From positions 1-64,000 of the forward strand of contig NZ_BOOQ01000057.1 of NCBI RefSeq assembly GCF_016863315.1: DNA of 64,000 nt. The letters are read 5' to 3'. Origin of the DNA: Planotetraspora silvatica. GTDB lineage: Bacteria; Actinomycetota; Actinomycetes; Streptosporangiales; Streptosporangiaceae. Below are positions 8,210-16,766 of this stretch, in pieces; position 1 is the first letter of the stretch; the number at the start of each line of letters is the position of its first letter. The notes under the pieces were generated by a model that saw only the letters and a list, made by a program, of their open reading frames with translations, did not search any database and was not told the origin of the DNA. The position numbers and the translations under genes are program-made.

Positions 8210-8827
8210 GTGCGACTGCGTCTCACACCCCGTGAGGACAGCTACTACGAGTTGTTCGCAGACTCCGCGAACAACCTCGTCACCGCGTCCCGCCTGCTGG
8301 TTGAGATCATCGGCGACGACTCGGACAGGGAAGCCCTGGCCGAGAAGATGCGAGCCTGCGAACACGCGGGCGACGAGCGTACTCACGCGATCATGAATCG
8401 TCTGAATGAGAGCTTTATCACGCCGTTTGATCGCGAGGACATTTATCGTCTCGCCTCGAACCTCGACGACGTGATGGATTTCATGGAAGCGGCCGCCGAC
8501 CTGATCGTGCTCTACCAGATCGACCACCTGCCGAAGGAGGTCGTCCGCCAGGTCGAGGTCCTCGAGAGGGCCGCCGAGTTGACGGCGGACGCCATGCCGC
8601 GGCTGCGGTCGATGCAGCATCTCAACGAGTACTGGATCGAGATCAACCGACTGGAGAACCAGGCCGACCAGATCTACCGGCGGCTGCTCGCCAAGCTGTT
8701 CAGCGGGGAGTTCGACACGCTCACCGTCATGAAGATGCGTGAGGTCATCGAGCAGCTGGAGTTGGCCGCCGACGCCTTCGAGCACGTGGCGAACACGATC
8801 GAGTCGATCGCGGTCAAGGAAAGCTAA
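8210..8827 (+). CDS. DUF47 (PhoU-like) partner of the Pit transporter
   Basis: A 205-residue all-helical protein of the DUF47/PhoU-like family. It begins LRLTPREDSYYELFADSANN and continues with repeated three-helix motifs. Members are encoded directly before Pit transporters and are thought to modulate phosphate uptake at the membrane. GTG 8210 is chosen because it has GGAGAAA 7 nt upstream and starts exactly at the conserved N-terminus. The transporter gene follows at once. Upstream 8053-8209 shows no convincing PHO box. Confidence 0.9.
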   Translation: MRLRLTPREDSYYELFADSANNLVTASRLLVEIIGDDSDREALAEKMRACEHAGDERTHAIMNRLNESFITPFDREDIYRLASNLDDVMDFMEAAADLIVLYQIDHLPKEVVRQVEVLERAAELTADAMPRLRSMQHLNEYWIEINRLENQADQIYRRLLAKLFSGEFDTLTVMKMREVIEQLELAADAFEHVANTIESIAVKES

Positions 8828-9826
8828 GTGGATCTCGCTATTGTCATCGGCGTCATCGTCATCGCCTTGGCGTTCGACTACACCAACGGCTTCCACGATG
8901 CCGCCAACGCGATCGCGACCTCGGTGTCGACGCGGGCGCTGACGCCCCGGATCGCGCTTCTCATGGCCGCGGTCATGAACTTCATCGGTGCGCATCTCGG
9001 CCTGTCGGTGGCCCAGACGGTCGGCAGCGGGATCATCGACGCCCCTCAGGGCAGGCATGGCCTGGTGGTCGTGGCCGGCGCGCTGGCCGGCGCCATCGTC
9101 TGGAACCTCATCACGTGGTACTTCGGGCTCCCGTCCTCCAGCAGTCACGCCCTGATCGGCGGCCTGGTGGGCTCCGCCCTGGCGGCGAGCGTGTCGGTGC
9201 ACTGGAAGGGCGTGCTCGAGAAGGTCGTCATCCCGATGATCCTGTCGCCGGTGGTCGGCTTCCTGCTGGGCGGGATCATCATGATCGCCATTTTGTGGAT
9301 CTTCCGCCGGTCGAACCCGCACAAGACCAGCCGCGGGTTCCGGTACGCCCAGACGGTCTCGGCGGCTGCGATGGCGCTCGGGCACGGTCTGCAGGACGCG
9401 CAGAAGACGATGGGCGTGATCTTCCTCGCCCTGGTCGTCGGGGGGCACATCTCGCCGACGGCCGACATCCCGGAGTGGGTCATCACCGCGTCGGCGGCGG
9501 CGATCTCGCTGGGCACCTACGCCGGCGGCTGGCGCATCATGCGAACTCTCGGCCGCCGCATCATCCACCTGGACCCGCCGCGGGGCTTCGCGGCCGAGTC
9601 CGCCGCGGCGACCGTCCTCTACACGGCGGCGATCGCGTACGGCGCGCCGATCTCGACGACGCACACGATCACTACCGCGATCATGGGAGTGGGGGCCACC
9701 CGGCGCCTGTCGGCGGTGCGGTGGGGCGTCGCCGGAAACATCGTCACCGCGTGGGTCCTCACGATTCCGGCGGCCGCCCTGGTCGCCGCTCTCGCCTACT
9801 TCCTTCTGAACCTGATCATCGGGTAG
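8828..9826 (+). CDS. pit: Low-affinity inorganic phosphate transporter (Pit)
   Basis: A 332-residue polytopic membrane protein of the PiT family, a proton- or cation-coupled phosphate (or metal-phosphate) importer. It has the duplicated PiT signatures GFHDAANAIATSV near the N-terminus and GHGLQDAQKTMGV in the middle, plus SSSSHALIGG and STTHTITTAIMG. GTG follows the DUF47 stop immediately. In Streptomyces the comparable transporter belongs to the phosphate regulon. Confidence 0.93.
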   Translation: MDLAIVIGVIVIALAFDYTNGFHDAANAIATSVSTRALTPRIALLMAAVMNFIGAHLGLSVAQTVGSGIIDAPQGRHGLVVVAGALAGAIVWNLITWYFGLPSSSSHALIGGLVGSALAASVSVHWKGVLEKVVIPMILSPVVGFLLGGIIMIAILWIFRRSNPHKTSRGFRYAQTVSAAAMALGHGLQDAQKTMGVIFLALVVGGHISPTADIPEWVITASAAAISLGTYAGGWRIMRTLGRRIIHLDPPRGFAAESAAATVLYTAAIAYGAPISTTHTITTAIMGVGATRRLSAVRWGVAGNIVTAWVLTIPAAALVAALAYFLLNLIIG

Positions 9827-10744
9827 TCACCGGCGATACATGACGTCGGTCTTCCATCGGCTGAACCCCAGGGACTCATAGAGCCTGACCGCCGCGTGGT
9901 TCTCCTCGTCCACGTAGAGCATCACCTGCGGCAGGCCGAGCGAGCGCAGGTGCACGAGCCCGGTGAGTGTCAGGGCCCGGCCCAGCCCCGTCCCCTGCTC
10001 GGCGGGGTCGACCCCCACCACGTAGACCTCGCCGACGGGCTCGTGCGCGCCGTCCTCGCCGTCACGGTGGACCTTCGTCCAGTGGAACCCGGCCAGCGTG
10101 CCGTCCCGCCGTACGGCGAGGAAGAAGCCGGCCGGGTCGAACCAGGGCTCCCGCTCCCTCTGCTCGATGTCGTCGATCGTCCACGCACCCTGCTCGGGGT
10201 GCGCGGCGAAGGCGAGCGCGTTGAGCGCCACCCAGGCGTCCTCGTCCTTGCCGGTCTCGAACGTGCGCAGCCGTACGCCGCCGGGCATGACCGGATCGGG
10301 CGTCGGCGTCGCCAGCGAACGGCGCATCTGCCACAACGACCGGCCGCGGATCAGACCCGTCGACGCCGCCAGCCGGGACGCGGCGGGGTGGTCGCCGTGC
10401 GCCCACAGCCGGATCCGGCCGCCGCTCTCCTCGAGGACCGCCTCCAGGAGTCGCCGTCCCAGGCCACGGCCGCGGAACGCCGGGTGGACCACCAGTTCGC
10501 CGCTCGGCCCCTCACCCGGGCCGGCCGGGTCGGGCGGGTCCAGGTGCGCGAAACCGGCGAGGTCCGCGCCCTCGTGGACCAGTACGGCTCTCGCCCCCTG
10601 CGCGCCCCCGTGGCGCAGGCGCAACATCGCCTGCTCGTTGAGCGGGCGGACGCCGTCCGTCTCCGTCGCCGCCTCCACAAGGGACAGCACGGCCGCCACC
10701 CGATCTTCATCCAACCGTTCCACGACATCCACGCGCACGTTCAT
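9827..10744 (-). CDS. mshD: Mycothiol synthase
   Basis: About 305 residues made of two GNAT acetyltransferase domains: N-terminal domain with VHPAFRGRGLGRRLLEA and C-terminal domain with VYVVGVDPAEQGTGLGRAL and ENHAAVRLYESLGF. It acetylates Cys-GlcN-Ins with acetyl-CoA, the last step of mycothiol synthesis; mshA lies at 41387. ATG at 10744 is selected because TAACGT ends 7 nt upstream on the same strand, the leaderless pattern seen across the window. A longer frame to 10780 exists. It faces the Pit gene tail to tail. Confidence 0.93.
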   Translation of the reverse strand: MNVRVDVVERLDEDRVAAVLSLVEAATETDGVRPLNEQAMLRLRHGGAQGARAVLVHEGADLAGFAHLDPPDPAGPGEGPSGELVVHPAFRGRGLGRRLLEAVLEESGGRIRLWAHGDHPAASRLAASTGLIRGRSLWQMRRSLATPTPDPVMPGGVRLRTFETGKDEDAWVALNALAFAAHPEQGAWTIDDIEQREREPWFDPAGFFLAVRRDGTLAGFHWTKVHRDGEDGAHEPVGEVYVVGVDPAEQGTGLGRALTLTGLVHLRSLGLPQVMLYVDEENHAAVRLYESLGFSRWKTDVMYRR

Positions 10745-10786
10745 GCCATGAACGTTAAGTGACCGCCGAGATCTCAGCACGCTCGG

Positions 10787-10808
10787 GTTCTGGCAATGTT
10801 CGCCATCT
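10787..10808 (+). promoter_or_regulatory. PHO-box-like direct repeat
   Basis: GTTCTGGCAAT followed at exactly 11 bp by GTTCGCCATCT. This matches the 11-bp direct-repeat unit (GTTCACC core) bound by PhoP in Streptomyces. It lies about 55 bp upstream of the -10 box (TACTGT, 10862-10867) of the secreted 5'-nucleotidase, a typical phosphate-starvation gene. Confidence 0.5.
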
Positions 10809-10874
10809 CAGGGCCCCATGAATCGTTACGTTCCAGCCATTTGATGCTTAGATCACGCCTTTACTGTCGGGGCC

Positions 10875-12623
10875 ATGACCCCTGCATCTCTCACGCGTCT
10901 GGCCCTCGTAGGAGTCGCCGCGGTGAGCCTCACGGCGCTCGCCATCGGTCCGGCCGGCGCGACCTCATCCCATCATCCGTCGAACCACCCGTCGCACCAC
11001 CAGCCGTCGCACCATCACCCCGAGCCGAAGACGGTTCCCGTGCGCCTGCTGTCCATCAACGACTTCCACGGCAACCTGGAGCCTCCGACCGGATCGGGCG
11101 GCCGCATCACCGACGAGACCGGCACCCAGGTCGACGCGGGCGGCGCCGCCTACCTCGCCACGCATCTCAAGCAGATGCGTGACAAGAACACCGTGGTGGT
11201 CGCCGCCGGCGACCTCATCGGCGCCTCGCCGCTGATCTCCGCCGCCTACCACGACGAGCCGACGGTCGCCCTGCTGGACAAGCTCGGCCTCGCGACCTCC
11301 GCCGTGGGCAACCACGAGTTCGACGAGGGCATCGACGAGCTCAACCGCATCATGAAGGGCGGATGCCACCCGGTCGACGGCTGCTCACCCGCGGGCACGT
11401 GGAAGGGCTCCAGCTTCGACTACCTCGCGGCGAACGTCCTCAAGGAGAAGAACGGCGACTACGCGCTCCCGCCGTTCTACGTCAAGAAGATCAACGGCGT
11501 GAAGGTGGGCTTCATCGGGCTCGTCACCCAGACGACCCCGACCATCGTCACGGCCGCCGGCATCAAGGGCCTGAAGTTCACCGAAGAGGTGGCCGCGGCC
11601 AACAAGGTGTCCAAGCTCCTCGCCCGCCAGGGCGTGAAGGCCCAGGTCGTGCTCATGCACGAGGGTGACAACGTCGCCCCCAACCAGAGCCCGGACGCCT
11701 GCCCCAACACCCCCGGCGCCGGCTCCCGCATCGCCCAGGGTCTCGACGCGCAGGTCGACCTGGTCATCAGCGGCCACTCGCACCAGGCCTACATCTGCAA
11801 GACCAAGGACCCGGCCGGGCACGACCGTTACTTCACCCAGGGCTCGTCCTTCGGCCGCGTCATCACCCAGATCGACTTCCAGGTCGACAAGAAGACCGAC
11901 GACATCGTTCGTTCGTCCGTCGTCCCGGACAACCACGTGGTGACCCGCACGGTCACCCCGGACCCCGAGATCACCGCCTTCGTGCAGACCTGGAAGGACC
12001 GGGTCTCGACCGTCGCCAACAGGCCGATCGGCTCCATCACCGCCAACCTCGGTCGTAACTCGACCAACGGCGGGGAGTCCGCGCTGGGCGACGTCATCGC
12101 CGACGCTCAGCTGGAGGGGACGAAGGTGGGCGGCAACGCCGAGATCGCGCTGATGAACCCCGGCGGCATCCGCGCCGATCTGACCTTCGCGCAGAGCGGC
12201 TCCGAGGGAGACGGCGTCGTGACGTACGGCGAGGCCTTCACGGTGCAGCCGTTCAACAACCTCATGCAGGCCGTCACGCTCACCGGCGCCCAGCTCGACG
12301 CGCTTCTCGAGCAGCAGTGGAGCGCCACGGCGACCCGGGTTCTTCAGCAGTCGGCCACGCTGACCTACACGGCCAACCTGACGCAGCCGTTCGGGTCCCG
12401 TGTCTCCAACATCAAGGTCAACGGTGTGGCCGTGACCGACACCCAGCAGATCCGGGTGGCGGCCAACAACTTCCTGGTCGGCGGAGGTGACGGCTTCACG
12501 GTCTTCACCCAGGGCACCGACCTGTGGAGCGGCCCGCTGGACATCGACGCGTTCGTCGCCTACATGGGCGCCCACTCGCCGATCGCTCCTCCGGTGACCG
12601 ACCGCATCACCGTCATCCAGTAA
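10875..12623 (+). CDS. Secreted 5'-nucleotidase/metallophosphatase
   Basis: A 582-residue UshA-type enzyme that releases phosphate from nucleotides outside the cell. Signal peptide: residues 1-30 (hydrophobic, ending GPAGAT). Calcineurin-like domain: SINDFHGNLEP (metal site, residues ~57-67), GNHEFDEG and SGHSHQAY. C-terminal substrate domain: MNPGGIRADL and the FTVQPFNN stretch. Between signal peptide and domain lies a His/Pro/Ser stretch (residues ~33-53). TACTGT ends 7 nt before ATG and there is no ribosome binding site. With the PHO-like box upstream, phosphate control is likely. Confidence 0.92.
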   Translation: MTPASLTRLALVGVAAVSLTALAIGPAGATSSHHPSNHPSHHQPSHHHPEPKTVPVRLLSINDFHGNLEPPTGSGGRITDETGTQVDAGGAAYLATHLKQMRDKNTVVVAAGDLIGASPLISAAYHDEPTVALLDKLGLATSAVGNHEFDEGIDELNRIMKGGCHPVDGCSPAGTWKGSSFDYLAANVLKEKNGDYALPPFYVKKINGVKVGFIGLVTQTTPTIVTAAGIKGLKFTEEVAAANKVSKLLARQGVKAQVVLMHEGDNVAPNQSPDACPNTPGAGSRIAQGLDAQVDLVISGHSHQAYICKTKDPAGHDRYFTQGSSFGRVITQIDFQVDKKTDDIVRSSVVPDNHVVTRTVTPDPEITAFVQTWKDRVSTVANRPIGSITANLGRNSTNGGESALGDVIADAQLEGTKVGGNAEIALMNPGGIRADLTFAQSGSEGDGVVTYGEAFTVQPFNNLMQAVTLTGAQLDALLEQQWSATATRVLQQSATLTYTANLTQPFGSRVSNIKVNGVAVTDTQQIRVAANNFLVGGGDGFTVFTQGTDLWSGPLDIDAFVAYMGAHSPIAPPVTDRITVIQ

Positions 12624-12687
12624 CGCCGGCGACGGTCTGAATCCCGAAATCGGGGTCAGCCCGTAGCCGATCCGCCATCACGAAACA

Positions 12688-12714
12688 GGCCCGCCCCGGA
12701 GTCCGGGGCGGGCC
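12688..12714. terminator. Terminator between 5'-nucleotidase and glnR
   Basis: GGCCCGCCCCG pairs with CGGGGCGGGCC around GAGTC, followed by TTCTCGTCTC. It separates two convergent genes. Confidence 0.75.
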
Positions 12715-12766
12715 TTCTCGTCTCGTGGCCCGTGCCGTCACCCGTGCGGGGATCGGGCCGGTACGG

Positions 12767-13480
12767 CTATCGCCTGGCGGTCTCGACGGGCTCGGCCTGC
12801 TCGCCGCCGCGGTCGGGGACGAACCGGTAGCCGACGTTGCGGACGGTGCCGATGAGGGCCTCGTACTCCGCGCCGAGCTTCGCCCGCAGACGGCGGACGT
12901 GGACGTCGACGGTGCGGGTGCCCCCGAAGTAGTCGTAGCCCCAGACCTCCTGCAGCAGTTGGGCCCGGGTGAAGACCCGGCCGGGGTGCTGGGCGAGGTA
13001 CTTGAGCAGCTCGAACTCCTTGAACGTCAGGTCGAGCGCGCGGCCGCGGAGTCGCGCCGTGTAGGTCGCCTCGTCGATCGACAGCTCGCCGCTGCGGATC
13101 TCGTCCGGCACCTCCTCGGCCGCCGCGAGCGACCGCTTGCCGACGGCCATGCGGAGCCGGGCCTCGACCTCGGCGGGGCCGGCCGTGTCGAGGATCACGT
13201 CGTCGAGACCCCATTCGGCCGTCATCGCGGCCAGGCCGCCCTCGGTGACGATCACCATGAGCGGGCAGTCGATCCCGGTGGTCCGCAGCAGCCGGCACAG
13301 GCTCTTGGCCTGGACGAGCTCACGACGGGCGTCGACCAGGATGGCGTCGGCGGGTGGAGTGTCGATCAACGCGGACGCCTCGGAGGGTGCCACCCGCACC
13401 GAGTGCAGGAGAAGTCCGAGCGCGGGAAGAACCTCCGCGGAGGGCTCCAAAGCATTGGTCAGCAGGAGCAGGTTGCTCAC
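12767..13480 (-). CDS. glnR: Nitrogen regulator GlnR (OmpR family)
   Basis: A 237-residue orphan response regulator, close to Streptomyces GlnR by recalled sequence ([39 protein letters not shown]). The N-terminal receiver-like domain is followed by a winged-helix DNA-binding domain ([39 protein letters not shown]). GlnR controls glutamine synthetase, ammonium transport and other nitrogen genes and works without a cognate kinase. The start is GTG at 13480, preceded by AAGGAGGCGG; frames extending to 13633 would be read from the promoter region. Confidence 0.95.
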   Translation of the reverse strand: MSNLLLLTNALEPSAEVLPALGLLLHSVRVAPSEASALIDTPPADAILVDARRELVQAKSLCRLLRTTGIDCPLMVIVTEGGLAAMTAEWGLDDVILDTAGPAEVEARLRMAVGKRSLAAAEEVPDEIRSGELSIDEATYTARLRGRALDLTFKEFELLKYLAQHPGRVFTRAQLLQEVWGYDYFGGTRTVDVHVRRLRAKLGAEYEALIGTVRNVGYRFVPDRGGEQAEPVETARR

Positions 13481-13647
13481 TTTCCGCCTCCTTGCCACCT
13501 TGTCGGCTTGTCCGCTGCTTCGGATGAAAACTGCGCCAGCCGTACAAACACGGAAGGACCCGGGGGCGACGCTGCCCAGGTCCATTAGTCCGTAGGGTAG
13601 CTCACAGCATGTTGGGGTCCAATGTGGGTCCATCGTGTGAACACCAG

Positions 13648-13681
13648 GTCACGTGGATTAACACCGTAACCTCTTGCTCAC
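13648..13681. promoter_or_regulatory. Possible GlnR-type boxes
   Basis: GTCAC-GTGGAT-TAACA (13648-13663) and GTAAC-CTCTTG-CTCAC (13666-13681) resemble the GTnAC-n6-GAAAC half-site pattern of GlnR targets, with imperfect second halves. The site lies between glnR and the divergent MoaD-like gene. Weak evidence. Confidence 0.2.
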
Positions 13682-13723
13682 ATTGAGTGGTCGCCCGTGT
13701 GGCGGAAGGGGGCTGGGAGACCG

Positions 13724-13972
13724 ATGGCAACCGGGACGGTCCGCTACTGGGCCGCGGCCAAGGAGGCCGCCGGAGTCGCGGAAGAACCGTTCGACGCGGA
13801 AACCTTGAAAGACCTGCTCGCCACGATCGGACGGAATCCGGACCTGGAGCGCGTGCTGCGGCGCTCGTCCTTCTTGATCGACGGGCACCCGGCGGGTACG
13901 CGCGATCCGAGTGTCGTACTCCTCCCTGATGGCGCCGTTGTCGAAGTTTTACCGCCTTTTGCCGGGGGATGA
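13724..13972 (+). CDS. MoaD/ThiS-family sulfur carrier-like protein
   Basis: An 82-residue beta-grasp protein that begins TVRYWAAAKEAAGV and ends PFAGG. The C-terminal Gly-Gly is the signature needed for adenylation and thiocarboxylation in MoaD/ThiS carriers. The partner and pathway (molybdopterin, thiamin or another sulfur transfer) cannot be decided, since no MoeB/ThiF-like activator is in the window. It is divergent from glnR, an arrangement also recalled from Streptomyces. ATG 13724 is selected as the conserved start. Confidence 0.8.
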   Translation: MATGTVRYWAAAKEAAGVAEEPFDAETLKDLLATIGRNPDLERVLRRSSFLIDGHPAGTRDPSVVLLPDGAVVEVLPPFAGG

Positions 13973-14013
13973 GGCGCTAGTCTCAACGGCAGGCCAGCCC
14001 TGGAGGAACCCGG

Positions 14014-14691
14014 ATGCGCAAGCTGATCGTCACTCTGATCGTGCTTGCCGTCCTGCTCGCCATCGTGGACAGGGTCGCGGTCACCGGTGTTCAACGTGAG
14101 ATCGCCAAGCAGGTCGCGGCGAAGTACGACCTCACGACTCCTCCCACGGTGGAGATCAAGGGCATCCCCTTCCTCACCCAGGCGCTTCTCGGACGTTACG
14201 ACGAGATCGCCGTCGGGATCGGGCCGGTCACCGTCGAGGACGTCGAGCTGTCGAAGATCGACGCCACGCTGACCGGCGTGACGGCCCCCCTCGGCGACCT
14301 GATCCAGGACCCCTCCAAGGCCGACATCCGGGCCGAACACGTGACCGGCACCGTGGTGATCCCCTGGGAGACCATCGCCGCCCGTGCCCCGCGTGGCATC
14401 GAGATCGACGGCGCGGGGGACAAGGTGCGGGTGTCCGGTTCCATCACCGCGCTGGGACGGTCCCTCCCGGTCACGGCCGACATGAAGATCAACGTCGTCT
14501 CCGGCGCCGTGAAGTTGACTCCGGTCGGCGTGAAGGTCGCGGGTGGTTTCTCCGTCCCGAACCCGGAGAGGTTCATCACCTTCACCGTGCCTGTCAAGGA
14601 TCTGCCGCTCGGCCTTAAAATCACCAGCGTGAAGACGACCCCCCAGGGGCTCGCGGTCGAGGGCACCGCCAGTGATGTCCCCCTCCGGTGA
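14014..14691 (+). CDS. LmeA/DUF2993 lipid-binding protein
   Basis: A 225-residue protein with one N-terminal membrane anchor or signal (residues 3-20) followed by a DUF2993 domain, the family of mycobacterial LmeA. These are exported or membrane-tethered phospholipid-binding proteins of the envelope. Features: VQREIAKQVAAKYDL, IKGIPFLTQALLGRYDEIAV and alternating beta strands. TAGTCT at 13978-13983 is a likely -10 box, and GGAGGAAC precedes ATG. Its 3' end overlaps the sigma factor reading frame. Confidence 0.85.
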   Translation: MRKLIVTLIVLAVLLAIVDRVAVTGVQREIAKQVAAKYDLTTPPTVEIKGIPFLTQALLGRYDEIAVGIGPVTVEDVELSKIDATLTGVTAPLGDLIQDPSKADIRAEHVTGTVVIPWETIAARAPRGIEIDGAGDKVRVSGSITALGRSLPVTADMKINVVSGAVKLTPVGVKVAGGFSVPNPERFITFTVPVKDLPLGLKITSVKTTPQGLAVEGTASDVPLR

Positions 14692-15253
14692 CCTGGGCCA
14701 CACTCCTGAACCCGACGGCCCGGCCGTACGTGATGAGGGTGTGAGTCCAGCCGCAACCGCCGCCGACGAGCTCATGCGCGGGCTGGTGGAGGAGCACGGT
14801 GGGCCGCTGTACGGCTATGTGCTCCGGCTGACCGGAGATCCGGGCAGGGCGGAGGACGTCGTGCAGGAGACGCTGCTGCGAGCCTGGCGCCATCCGTCCG
14901 TTCTCGGGGCGCGGCCCGTGCGCGCGTGGTTGTTCACCGTCGCCCGGAACCTCGTCGTCGACCAGCACCGGGCCCGCCAGGCCCGGCCGCAGGAGACGGG
15001 TGACGAGGCACTGGCCGTGGTCCCCGCGGACGACGAGCTGGAAAAGGCCGTCGAGTCGTGGGCGGTGGCGGAGGCGCTGGCCTCGCTCAGGCCGGAGCAT
15101 CGCGAGGTGCTCCTGGAGACGTACTACCGGGGGAGATCGGTGAAGGAGGCGTCAGAGGTCCTCGGCATACCGGCAGGCACGGTCAAGTCGCGGACCTACT
15201 ATGCGCTTCGAGCGCTGAAGCTCGCCCTGGAGGAACGGGGGCTTGCGCCATGA
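14675..15253 (+). CDS. ECF RNA polymerase sigma factor
   Basis: About 192 residues. Sigma region 2 (YGYVLRLTGDPGRAEDVVQETLLRAWRHP) and region 4 (LRPEHREVLLETYYRGRSVKEASEVLGIPAGTVKSRTYYALRALK) are both clear. The next gene encodes its zinc-binding anti-sigma factor and overlaps by 4 nt (ATGA). The start is uncertain: ATG 14675 overlaps the upstream gene, while GTG 14741 would give a shorter N-terminus closer to the domain. The regulon is unknown. Confidence 0.9.
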   Translation: MSPSGDLGHTPEPDGPAVRDEGVSPAATAADELMRGLVEEHGGPLYGYVLRLTGDPGRAEDVVQETLLRAWRHPSVLGARPVRAWLFTVARNLVVDQHRARQARPQETGDEALAVVPADDELEKAVESWAVAEALASLRPEHREVLLETYYRGRSVKEASEVLGIPAGTVKSRTYYALRALKLALEERGLAP

Positions 15254-16029
15254 CCTGCGACGACGTGCGCATGTCGCTCGGGGTCTACATCCTCGGCGCG
15301 CTGGAGGACGACGAGGTCGCCGAGGTCGAGGCCCATCTGGACGAATGTCCCGAGTGCCGGGCCGAGCTGGCGGAGCTGTCCGGGCTGCCTCGCGCGCTCG
15401 CGCTGGTCTCCGAGGACGACATCCGGCACGCCGAGGGTCCGCCGAGGGCCGTGCTCGACCGGCTGGTGGCCACGTCCGTCCGGCGCAGCCGCTGGTCGCG
15501 GGCCTTCCTGGCACTGGCCGCGTCCGTGGTGGTCGCGGCGCTCGGCGGTACGGCATGGCTGACGGCCACGCGCGGCGCCGAGGACTCGATGTCGACGACG
15601 TCCCACAGTGAAATCGCCGCGGCGAAGCCGAGCACCCCGGCCGGCATGGCGGCGGCCGGCGGCGACGCCGTGGCCTCCACCTCCGCACCCAAGATCGTTT
15701 CCGACAGCCCGCAGGCGGCGCCCGACAGTGCGAGGCCGATGAGGCGGGAGGTCACGGACGGCGACGTGCGGCTCGGCGTCCGCCTCACGGCCGAGACGGG
15801 CGGTACGAAGGTCGTGTCCTGGGTTCGGGGTGTCCCCGCGGGCACGGTGTGCCGGCTGTGGGCCATCGGCAAGGACGGCACGAGGTCGCCGGCCGGAAGC
15901 TGGAAGGTGCCCAAGGGGGGCTACCGCCCCGGCCAGTGGTACGACGGCTCGACCGAGCTCCCGTTGGAGGAGATCACGCGCTTCGAACTGTCCACCTCCG
16001 ACGGCGGGCTCGTGACGCTGCCCGTGTGA
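15250..16029 (+). CDS. Zinc-finger anti-sigma factor (RskA-like)
   Basis: A 259-residue membrane protein. The N-terminal ZAS motif is H-x3-C-x2-C (EAHLDECPECRAEL), which clamps the sigma factor. One transmembrane segment lies near residues 80-100 (FLALAASVVVAALGGTAWL). A Ser/Ala/Pro-rich linker follows. The extracytoplasmic C-terminal domain resembles the anti-sigma-K domain (VPAGTVCRLWAIGKDG). It is expected to hold the sigma factor until a signal triggers proteolysis. Translationally coupled to the sigma gene. Confidence 0.9.
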   Translation: MTCDDVRMSLGVYILGALEDDEVAEVEAHLDECPECRAELAELSGLPRALALVSEDDIRHAEGPPRAVLDRLVATSVRRSRWSRAFLALAASVVVAALGGTAWLTATRGAEDSMSTTSHSEIAAAKPSTPAGMAAAGGDAVASTSAPKIVSDSPQAAPDSARPMRREVTDGDVRLGVRLTAETGGTKVVSWVRGVPAGTVCRLWAIGKDGTRSPAGSWKVPKGGYRPGQWYDGSTELPLEEITRFELSTSDGGLVTLPV

Positions 16030-16118
16030 CCGTCCGACCCGTCCCCGTGACGGAACCGCTGTGACGGGCGTGCTTTCTCGGGTAGGCATGACGGGAATGA
16101 ATCCGCGCGGAAGGCGGG

Positions 16119-16595
16119 TTGCACAGCACGATGGTCGGAATCGTGGTTCTTGGTGTGACGCTCGTCGTGGGCGTGATCATCGGATTCGCCGTGAGGCGCC
16201 GCGACGGGAAGGTGCGTGCCGTGAAGCAGGTGGTCTCCGACGCCCGCGCGGTGGTGACGAGCGACGATCTCGGCGTGGAGTTGGGCGAGCGCGTGACCCT
16301 CGTGCAGTTCTCCACCGCCTTCTGCCAGCCCTGCCGGGCGACCAGGCGGATCCTCCACGACGTCGCGGAGATGGTGCCCGGCGTGCGGCATGTCGAGATC
16401 GACGCCGAGTCGCGGCTCGATCTCGTCAGGCGCTTCGATGTGATGCGGACGCCGACGGTCCTCGTTGTGGACGACGCCGGAAACGTCGTGAAGCGGGCAT
16501 CCGGCCTGCCCAGGAAGGCCGACGTCATCGCGGCCGTCGGCGTGGCGGTCGACGGGCCGTCTCACGAATCGTCTCATCAATCGGACAGCGTGTGA
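16119..16595 (+). CDS. Membrane-anchored thioredoxin-like protein
   Basis: 158 residues: an N-terminal membrane segment (residues ~5-22), then a thioredoxin fold with active site FCQPC and cis-Pro region RTPTVLVV. It probably reduces or shuttles disulfides at the inner face or in the envelope. The TTG start at 16119 has GGAAGG 4 nt upstream; ATG 16131 is an alternative. The following sulfurtransferase operon has its own promoter overlapping this gene's stop codon. Confidence 0.85.
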   Translation: MHSTMVGIVVLGVTLVVGVIIGFAVRRRDGKVRAVKQVVSDARAVVTSDDLGVELGERVTLVQFSTAFCQPCRATRRILHDVAEMVPGVRHVEIDAESRLDLVRRFDVMRTPTVLVVDDAGNVVKRASGLPRKADVIAAVGVAVDGPSHESSHQSDSV

Positions 16596-16620
16596 CAGAT
16601 GGCGAGACGGCAGGTACTGT
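16592..16620 (+). promoter_or_regulatory. Promoter of the sulfurtransferase operon leader
   Basis: GTGACA (16592-16597), 17-bp spacer, TACTGT (16615-16620). The predicted start is at the A of the leader peptide ATG at 16628. The -35 overlaps the stop codon of the thioredoxin-like gene. Confidence 0.6.
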
Positions 16621-16627
16621 CGTGGTC

Positions 16628-16711
16628 ATGACTCCCACGACAGAGCTGCTCACGAAGCGGCGCGCGGTGGACTTCTGCCGCGTGGCCACATCGCTCTGTC
16701 GCATGGCCTGA
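16628..16711 (+). CDS. Cys-containing leader peptide (putative attenuator)
   Basis: A 27-codon ORF whose C-terminal half reads RRAVDFCRVATSLCRMA. Actinomycetes place short peptides with this Arg-His/Val-Asp-x-CRV...CR pattern upstream of sulfur and cysteine genes, annotated as putative leader peptides; in mycobacteria comparable Cys-rich leaderless uORFs sense cysteine by attenuation. Here the Cys codons are 18 and 24. Promoter spacing makes it leaderless. A small hairpin (GCGGC-TTTC-GCCGC, about 16724-16737) follows the stop, then the DUF4395 gene. Confidence 0.7.
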   Translation: MTPTTELLTKRRAVDFCRVATSLCRMA

Positions 16712-16766
16712 GGGTGATTCCCGCGGCTTTCGCCGCATTCCGTGAATCGTTCAGGAGCATCCCACG

